DNA from: JAEUMD01 sp044222395
Lineage (GTDB): Bacteria > Pseudomonadota > Alphaproteobacteria > Rhizobiales > Hyphomicrobiaceae
Assembly: GCA_044222395.1 (NCBI GenBank)
Contig: JBGANK010000059.1
Location: forward strand, 1-18,535
Reading direction: 5' to 3'
Length of the DNA: 18,535 nucleotides
Position numbers and translations under genes: made by a program. The notes under the pieces are model-generated. The model had not been told where the DNA came from, did no database searches, and saw only the letters and a program-made list of their open reading frames with translations. Positions 14,005-18,535 of this stretch are shown piece after piece; within the stretch, counting starts at the first letter, position 1; every line of letters starts with the position of its first letter.

Positions 14005-16347
14005 TTAGCGAGCCGCCTGCGCTCGGTCTGCAGCGCTGCTTCCGCCCTGCCCATGGCGCTCCAGCACCGCGCGCGACCGCTCGACCAGCGCATCGGCAAT
14101 CGCTGCGTGGCCTTCGGCGGTCGGATGGAAGGCTCCGGAATAGGTTGCCGATAAGATCAGCTGGAAGAACGACAGGCTCTTCAGCTTCAAGGCCTTCTGC
14201 AACAGCGACGGCGCCACGTGGAAATTACCGGTCATGAACGCGTCATTGGGTGTCCGGAACCAGCGCTGGCGCGGCGCGTAGGGCGGAAAGTCCGCCGGGT
14301 TGTAGGGGTACCATTTCCCGTCCTTCATCCGCGGTAGCCGCAGATCATCCGCGATCGAGAAGGCGTTGTCGGTGAACCCGGCGCAGATGCCCCTGTCGAC
14401 GAACGCGGCGCGGTGCTGATCGACGAACGTCCAGCCATTGCGGTCCGCGCTATCCTTCATGATGCGATTGAGCTTGTCCGAGATCCAAACGCCTTCCCGT
14501 GCCTTTACCGCGCTGAGCTTGAAATCGGACACGATCTCCATGCCCGCTGTGCCATCCGGACATACCTCGCGGCCGTCACCCAGCAACGCCAGACCGGGGT
14601 AGCCAGTGAGCAGGATCCTGTCGCTCTCGTTCCAGGGAATATGCAGGATGTTGTGCAGCGCGCGGTTCAATGCCTTGTAGCGTTCATCGAGAGCTTCGAT
14701 TTGTTCTGCTGCCTGCGTCTGCCCGTGGACTTGGCCAAACCAGCCGCCCAGCTTGCGCAGCGTCGACTGGTCAGCCAGGATCGCATTTGCCAGCAGACGC
14801 GCAAAGCCGATGTCGTTGCCGCCGATCGAAAGGAACACCAGATCGATCTTGCGCGCGTGTTCGGCCGGGCATTTGTGGAGCACGAGCCCGCCGAGTTCGG
14901 GTACCGCACCGCCAATCCGATAGGCCTCCGGCAGATCCTGCGGCTCCGCTGCCGCCTTGTCGCACTGCGCATGCGCGGCCGCCGAGATCTGCGAGAAGGC
15001 CGGCGGATTCGGCACCCACTCGTTGCCCTTGTACCTGAGGAACAAGCCGTCGGTGATCTCCGCACCCGAGCACGCGAGGCCCACGTACGTGATGGCGCGT
15101 TGCGGCTGCTCGATCGCAAGTTGCAGTGCGGCGCGCAATTGGTGCGAATAAAGCGAACGGTGGCACGCCTGGTCGAGCCAGCGCGCATTCCCGCTGATGA
15201 AGGCCTTGTCGCCGATCTGCTTCCAGGCTCCTTCGCGGGCCGGGAAACCACCGATCGTCTCCTCTTTTGAAGAGTCGCCGTAGACGGTGTCGCGTTCGCG
15301 CGAGAACCGCACGGGAAGATCGGGATTGCCCTCGCCTGAAGCAAAGCTGTCGCCCATGCCGACGATCAGCAGATCGCGAACCACGATCGAAGCGCGATCG
15401 AGCTCTGCGCCACCAAGCGACACGGAAACATCCGATCCATTTGGATAGGGCACCTGGATCAGCACCGGCGTATCGCACGGCTGCACCGCAGACTCAGGCG
15501 CGATCGCGCCATCGCCGCGCGGAACGATGCTCCATTGGCATTCAACGGCGGCCGCATCCGCGACGCCCTCAAGACTGACGATGACATTATGCTTGCGCGG
15601 CTTGAGATAGTCCGGCTGGTGCTTGCATTGATGCTTGTTGAGGCTGTCGTTCCAGCACGCTGCCGAAAGTGCGCCCGCTGCCCAACCGAACTTGTGTTTG
15701 GCAGCGAGCGCATGCTCGGCGGCCAGGACCGGGTTGCGACGATCCTGTCCACGCAGCAACTCGAATGCAGCGCGGTGAACCTCGGTCGCCGCCGGATCGT
15801 TGAAGAACCTGAAGGGATTCGTCAGACGCCACGAAATCTTCGGGGCCAGCGGCGAACCTCGGAAGGACGGCACTGGCGCCGACTGAGGCTCGCTCCGCGC
15901 GGGTTGCGGTGCTTCCACCGGCGTCGGCGAAGAGTCCGGGGCCGCTTCGATGATGCGTTCGAGGTCCGACGGATTGACTCGCGGCGCGGTCTGGGATGAA
16001 CGCTCGCTGGATGCTGCCGCAGGCAACCGCTCACTTGGGACCTTCGCAGGCGATGCTTCGCCCGGTATGGTCTCCTGCGACCACCCGCGCGGCGCCGTCG
16101 AAGGTAGCCGCTCGCCTGCGGCTGCAGCAGGCGCTCGTTCGCGCGGAGACTCCGAAGCTGGCGGCTCGCTCGGCGCCGACGCATCGGGAAGTGGCGTCAG
16201 GATGATCGCGTCGGACGGCGCAGAACCGCGCTGTTCTGCGACGCCTCCGGCACCGGCGACCGAAGTGCCGGCCGCTACAGCAAGGCCGATCGCAAGTAGC
16301 CTCAGCGCCCCATTGACGCAAAAGCCATGCTCCGATGCCAATTTCAT
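14005..16347 (-). CDS. Large secreted SGNH/GDSL hydrolase with a Pro/Ala/Ser-rich N-terminal region
   Basis: 780 residues. A signal peptide (about residues 1-33, core LRLLAIGLAVAAGTSVAG) is followed by about 130 residues of low-complexity sequence rich in Pro, Ala, Ser, Glu and Arg, with loosely repeated ERLP/TAPR units. A Cys-containing domain (about 165-320) comes next, and then the hydrolase: GDSFASGEG with Ser334, IGGNDIGFA with Asn511, and AFHPTAEGH with His741. The usual Asp three residues before that His is not seen (Gly instead), as in SEST-type Ser-His members. It should cleave an ester on a lipid or glycan at the cell surface. Start ATG 16347 has GGGAG seven bases upstream. It lies 97 bp after the squalene/phytoene-synthase-like gene. 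Confidence 0.87.
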   Translation of the reverse strand: MKLASEHGFCVNGALRLLAIGLAVAAGTSVAGAGGVAEQRGSAPSDAIILTPLPDASAPSEPPASESPRERAPAAAAGERLPSTAPRGWSQETIPGEASPAKVPSERLPAAASSERSSQTAPRVNPSDLERIIEAAPDSSPTPVEAPQPARSEPQSAPVPSFRGSPLAPKISWRLTNPFRFFNDPAATEVHRAAFELLRGQDRRNPVLAAEHALAAKHKFGWAAGALSAACWNDSLNKHQCKHQPDYLKPRKHNVIVSLEGVADAAAVECQWSIVPRGDGAIAPESAVQPCDTPVLIQVPYPNGSDVSVSLGGAELDRASIVVRDLLIVGMGDSFASGEGNPDLPVRFSRERDTVYGDSSKEETIGGFPAREGAWKQIGDKAFISGNARWLDQACHRSLYSHQLRAALQLAIEQPQRAITYVGLACSGAEITDGLFLRYKGNEWVPNPPAFSQISAAAHAQCDKAAAEPQDLPEAYRIGGAVPELGGLVLHKCPAEHARKIDLVFLSIGGNDIGFARLLANAILADQSTLRKLGGWFGQVHGQTQAAEQIEALDERYKALNRALHNILHIPWNESDRILLTGYPGLALLGDGREVCPDGTAGMEIVSDFKLSAVKAREGVWISDKLNRIMKDSADRNGWTFVDQHRAAFVDRGICAGFTDNAFSIADDLRLPRMKDGKWYPYNPADFPPYAPRQRWFRTPNDAFMTGNFHVAPSLLQKALKLKSLSFFQLILSATYSGAFHPTAEGHAAIADALVERSRAVLERHGQGGSSAADRAQAAR

Positions 16348-16444
16348 GAGCCTGCTCCCAGGTTGCTCAGGTGTCCAGGCGGCATCAACGCCTACTTTGC
16401 CGTTCTGGCGCGGCAGCCTCGCCACGACTTGATCGCGCGCGCAG

Positions 16445-17236
16445 TTAAAAGCGGCCGGTTCGCGCGCACCGCCAGAGCCGCCAGACTCGCGTCAGTGGCA
16501 AGATCGCGTCTCTCCCGGCCCAGCTTGGCCGCATCGCACCACCCTCTTCACAAGCGCGCAAATAGGGCTCAACGAGGGCGACCGGCAGGGCAGCTAGCCG
16601 CACGGAACTCGGCCAGGCCCGAGAAGCGGCCCTTGCCTGATCCAGGTTATCCCGCGCGAGTTGCATTTCCCCCTGCAAAGTGTGCCTCGCCCCTCTGTTG
16701 GAACCCTCCGACTGTGCCAACCTCGCCCGCGTCACCAATGCCATTCGTGCGAAGGACAGTGCCAGTCCGGCCTGTTCCAGGCCGTCGAAGTGCTCCGCAC
16801 CTGGAAATGCCCCGAGCACGTTGGCCGCGCGCGCCATCGCGTTAAAGTCTCGCGCGCGCAGCCCGGAGCTCACGCCTGCCATCGCCTTCACGCTCGCATC
16901 CTCTTCCAGCATGGACCGGGCATCGACACTTTCAATGAGCCGTTCCTGGTCGAGTCGATGGCGCACGATGACGTCACCAAGCGCGTCGGCAATCGGATGG
17001 CCGCACAGCGCGCCTTGCTGCATCGACGCAATGACATCGCGCCACCATTGCAAGCGGATTTCCGCCACCATCGGCTCGCTGGACTGGTCCGGAACCCGGT
17101 CGAGTTCGCCCTCGAACGCCGCCAGCACAATGAGATCGTCGCGGACGCTGCGGGGCGCCAGTGTCGCGGCAATGTAGTAGTCGGGCGCATTCGCCCTCGC
17201 CGTCTCGATGATCACCTGGCGAGCCGTTTGATCCAT
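16445..17236 (-). CDS. Squalene/phytoene synthase family protein, NDUFAF6-like
   Basis: 263 residues. The N-terminus has the family layout APDYYIAATLAPRSVRDDLIVLAAF and the hallmark SEPMVAEIRLQWWRD (about residues 52-67). The Asp-rich motifs needed for prenyl-diphosphate chemistry are not recognisable: the first site reads EGELDRVPD and the second region (LALSFARMALVTRARLAQ) lacks DxxxD. This points to the non-catalytic branch that includes mitochondrial NDUFAF6, a complex I assembly factor. It starts 12 bases after the membrane-protein stop, in one operon with it, the Mth938 gene and probably secF. A true terpenoid synthase is less likely. Confidence 0.85.
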   Translation of the reverse strand: MDQTARQVIIETARANAPDYYIAATLAPRSVRDDLIVLAAFEGELDRVPDQSSEPMVAEIRLQWWRDVIASMQQGALCGHPIADALGDVIVRHRLDQERLIESVDARSMLEEDASVKAMAGVSSGLRARDFNAMARAANVLGAFPGAEHFDGLEQAGLALSFARMALVTRARLAQSEGSNRGARHTLQGEMQLARDNLDQARAASRAWPSSVRLAALPVALVEPYLRACEEGGAMRPSWAGRDAILPLTRVWRLWRCARTGRF

Positions 17237-17248
17237 GCCCGCGCTCGA

Positions 17249-17812
17249 TCAAAGACCGGTATGCGCGCCATAGAGCATGGCAAGCGACACCGGAATGAGC
17301 AGCACGAGATTGACGCGCGCCCACAAGCCAATGGCCGCGCGGGCCGCTCCCTTCTCCGCATCGCTGGCGGCAATCTTGCCGGTAAGGCGCGCCACGTTCG
17401 GGCCGAGGATGAACTGCACGATTGCCCACATGGCGATTCCGCCCAGTACACCTACGATCAGCAGCGGCCGATAGATGAAGCCCGCGCCCAGCGGCACCAG
17501 CAGGAGAATACCGGTCAGCAGCGTAGCATGTGCCGCAGCCGTAAAGGCACGCGCCGACGGTCCCGCAATATGGCGCACGATAGTCGGCCGCTCCGCATCT
17601 GACACGACTTTCAACGCCCTCAGTTGCACGAAATTCACGAATACGATGAAGCCGCCCCACACCATCGCCGCCAGCAGATGGATGCCGCGTAGAACAAGCG
17701 CACCAGCCCCATGCGCATCCATTGTCCCAATCGTCGCGGGAACGATCACCGCCAGCGCCAACGCAGTTCCGATGCCGGCCGCGCGCCACGGACTTTCGAG
17801 CAGGCCCTGCAT
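17249..17812 (-). CDS. Small multi-pass membrane protein, CopD/PuuD-like
   Basis: 187 residues with about five hydrophobic segments. The second contains GIHLLAAMVWGGFIVFVNFVQ, whose His and following Trp-Gly pattern recall membrane helices of CopD and urate hydroxylase PuuD proteins that carry heme-ligating His. A second His-containing helix is AAAHATLLTGILLLV. Heme binding is a guess. The start at 17812 is preferred because GGGAG lies five bases upstream; the frame extends to 17851 without a better site. It begins 10 bases after the Mth938 gene stop and ends 12 bases before the squalene/phytoene-synthase-like gene, so it is inside that operon. Confidence 0.78.
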   Translation of the reverse strand: MQGLLESPWRAAGIGTALALAVIVPATIGTMDAHGAGALVLRGIHLLAAMVWGGFIVFVNFVQLRALKVVSDAERPTIVRHIAGPSARAFTAAAHATLLTGILLLVPLGAGFIYRPLLIVGVLGGIAMWAIVQFILGPNVARLTGKIAASDAEKGAARAAIGLWARVNLVLLIPVSLAMLYGAHTGL

Positions 17813-17822
17813 CGCGGCTCCC

Positions 17823-18200
17823 TCAGTCGACGGCGATAAGCGCCGCGGCAACCTTGCGGCGCTCTCCCAACAGGATGTTGTAGGTACGCGCAGCCGACCC
17901 GGTGGTCATCGGTTCAAGCCCGACCCCGGCATCTGCGAACGCCTGCCGCAATGCCTTGTCCGGCATGACGTGTTCACGCCCCGTCCCCAGCAGCAGCACG
18001 TCGATGCGGTCTGCTTCAGCCAGCACCTGGGCGAGATGCCGGACCACCAGCCCCTCTGTTGACGTTGCTTCCCAAACCTTGATGCCACTCGGCAGGCACA
18101 ACAACGAGCCCTTGTGGCTCATATCAGCAAACCTGAAGCCACCGTTGCCGTAGGCATCGATCGGCACCTGGTAGGGATAGCTGCCTTGCAGACTTGTCAC
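17823..18200 (-). CDS. Mth938-like (DUF498) protein, NDUFAF3-like
   Basis: 125 residues with the family blocks PIDAYGNGGFRFADMSHKGS, GIKVWEATS, DVLLLGTGREHVMP and TGSAARTYNILLGERRKVAAAL. Human NDUFAF3, an early complex I assembly factor, belongs to this family; bacterial members have no proven role. The start is set at GTG 18200 because GGAGG lies six bases upstream and the length then matches the family. A TTG at 18239 would add 13 residues of unlikely sequence. It lies 104 bp downstream of secF on the same strand and directly before the membrane-protein gene. Confidence 0.92.
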   Translation of the reverse strand: MTSLQGSYPYQVPIDAYGNGGFRFADMSHKGSLLCLPSGIKVWEATSTEGLVVRHLAQVLAEADRIDVLLLGTGREHVMPDKALRQAFADAGVGLEPMTTGSAARTYNILLGERRKVAAALIAVD

Positions 18201-18304
18201 GAACTGCCTCCGCCACCTCACACCAAGCAAGACGACCAACGACTGACAATTGACGATCCGCTGGTCGCAACGTCGTCAGCCCGCGCTCCGGCGAAAACGA
18301 AGAC

Positions 18305-18535
18305 TCAGGCCTTGGCCGCAGCGCCTGTCGCACTGCTGCCTTCACCCGACCAGTCGCGTTTGACACCGATCCACAGCAGGAACGGGGATGCAACAAAGAT
18401 CGACGACCAGGTGCCGATAACGATGCCAAACAGCATCGCGAACGAGAAGCCCTTGATGACCTCGGTACCGAACAGGTAGAGCGCCAGAACCGCCAGGAAC
18501 GTCGTCGTCGCGGTAAGCACCGTGCGCGACAGTGT
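18305..18535 (-). CDS. secF: Protein translocase subunit SecF, C-terminal end (partial)
   Basis: The last 76 residues are inside the window; the rest lies beyond position 18535. TLSRTVLTATTTFLAVLALY is the conserved SecF/SecD helix 5 region, and GFSFAMLFGIVIGTWSSIFVASPFLLW is the final membrane helix pair. A short Lys/Gly/Ala tail follows. SecF acts with SecD to pull proteins through SecYEG using proton motive force. It heads the minus-strand group with the Mth938 gene, and no terminator is visible in the spacer. Confidence 0.95.
   Translation of the reverse strand, partial: TLSRTVLTATTTFLAVLALYLFGTEVIKGFSFAMLFGIVIGTWSSIFVASPFLLWIGVKRDWSGEGSSATGAAAKA

Noticed and set aside
18201..18239. TTG start adding 13 residues to the Mth938-like protein
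   Set aside because: The GTG at 18200 has a well-placed GGAGG and gives the normal family length.

Overview
The window is high-GC, densely coded bacterial chromosome. It most likely comes from an alphaproteobacterium of the Hyphomicrobiales (Rhizobiales) group. The evidence is the gene content (TrmFO, a secF–Mth938–squalene/phytoene-synthase-like operon, a tandem glycine riboswitch ahead of gcvT), the two-gene P-protein, and a dispersed-type repeat at 13826-13928 that resembles one I know from genomes of this order. I saw no phage genes, transposase, CRISPR array, tRNA or rRNA.

Layout. Positions 1-1052 hold the 3' end of a small hydrophobic protein (+), a strong terminator serving the opposing strand, and a small secreted Cys-containing protein (-). 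Positions 1053-2922 hold a two-gene minus-strand operon, a DUF2157 membrane protein followed by a GDYXXLXY protein. A near-consensus promoter drives it, overlapped by two similar operator-like sites exactly 21 bp apart. Positions 3064-3723 encode a lipoprotein with a possible Cys-His-Asp triad. Positions 3902-5521 encode TrmFO, which carries about 60 extra residues near its C-terminus. A 150-bp inverted-repeat element lies between trmFO and a convergent ArnT/PMT-like glycosyltransferase (5708-7552).

The centre (7726-13088, +) is a glycine cleavage operon: candidate promoter, tandem glycine riboswitch, stable leader hairpin, then gcvT – gcvH – OsmC-family gene – gcvPA – gcvPB. T, H and the split P protein give the glycine-specific part of the complex; the shared L protein (dihydrolipoyl dehydrogenase) is not here. 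The OsmC-family thiol peroxidase is an unexpected passenger between gcvH and gcvPA. Immediately downstream and convergent lies a double-ACT protein resembling GcvR, so an RNA sensor and a possible protein sensor of glycine flank the same operon.

The right end (minus strand) reads secF (partial), Mth938/NDUFAF3-like, a small heme-type membrane protein, an NDUFAF6-like squalene/phytoene synthase relative that appears to lack the catalytic Asp motifs, then a large secreted SGNH hydrolase and the double-ACT gene. Pairing bacterial relatives of two mitochondrial complex I assembly factors behind secF suggests a membrane-protein biogenesis unit.

Most of the window is housekeeping. The parts most worth a second look are the riboswitch leader and its P2 mismatch, the OsmC passenger, the TrmFO insertion, the twin operators at 2882-2916 and the NDUFAF3/NDUFAF6-like operon. 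No wholly new system is evident.
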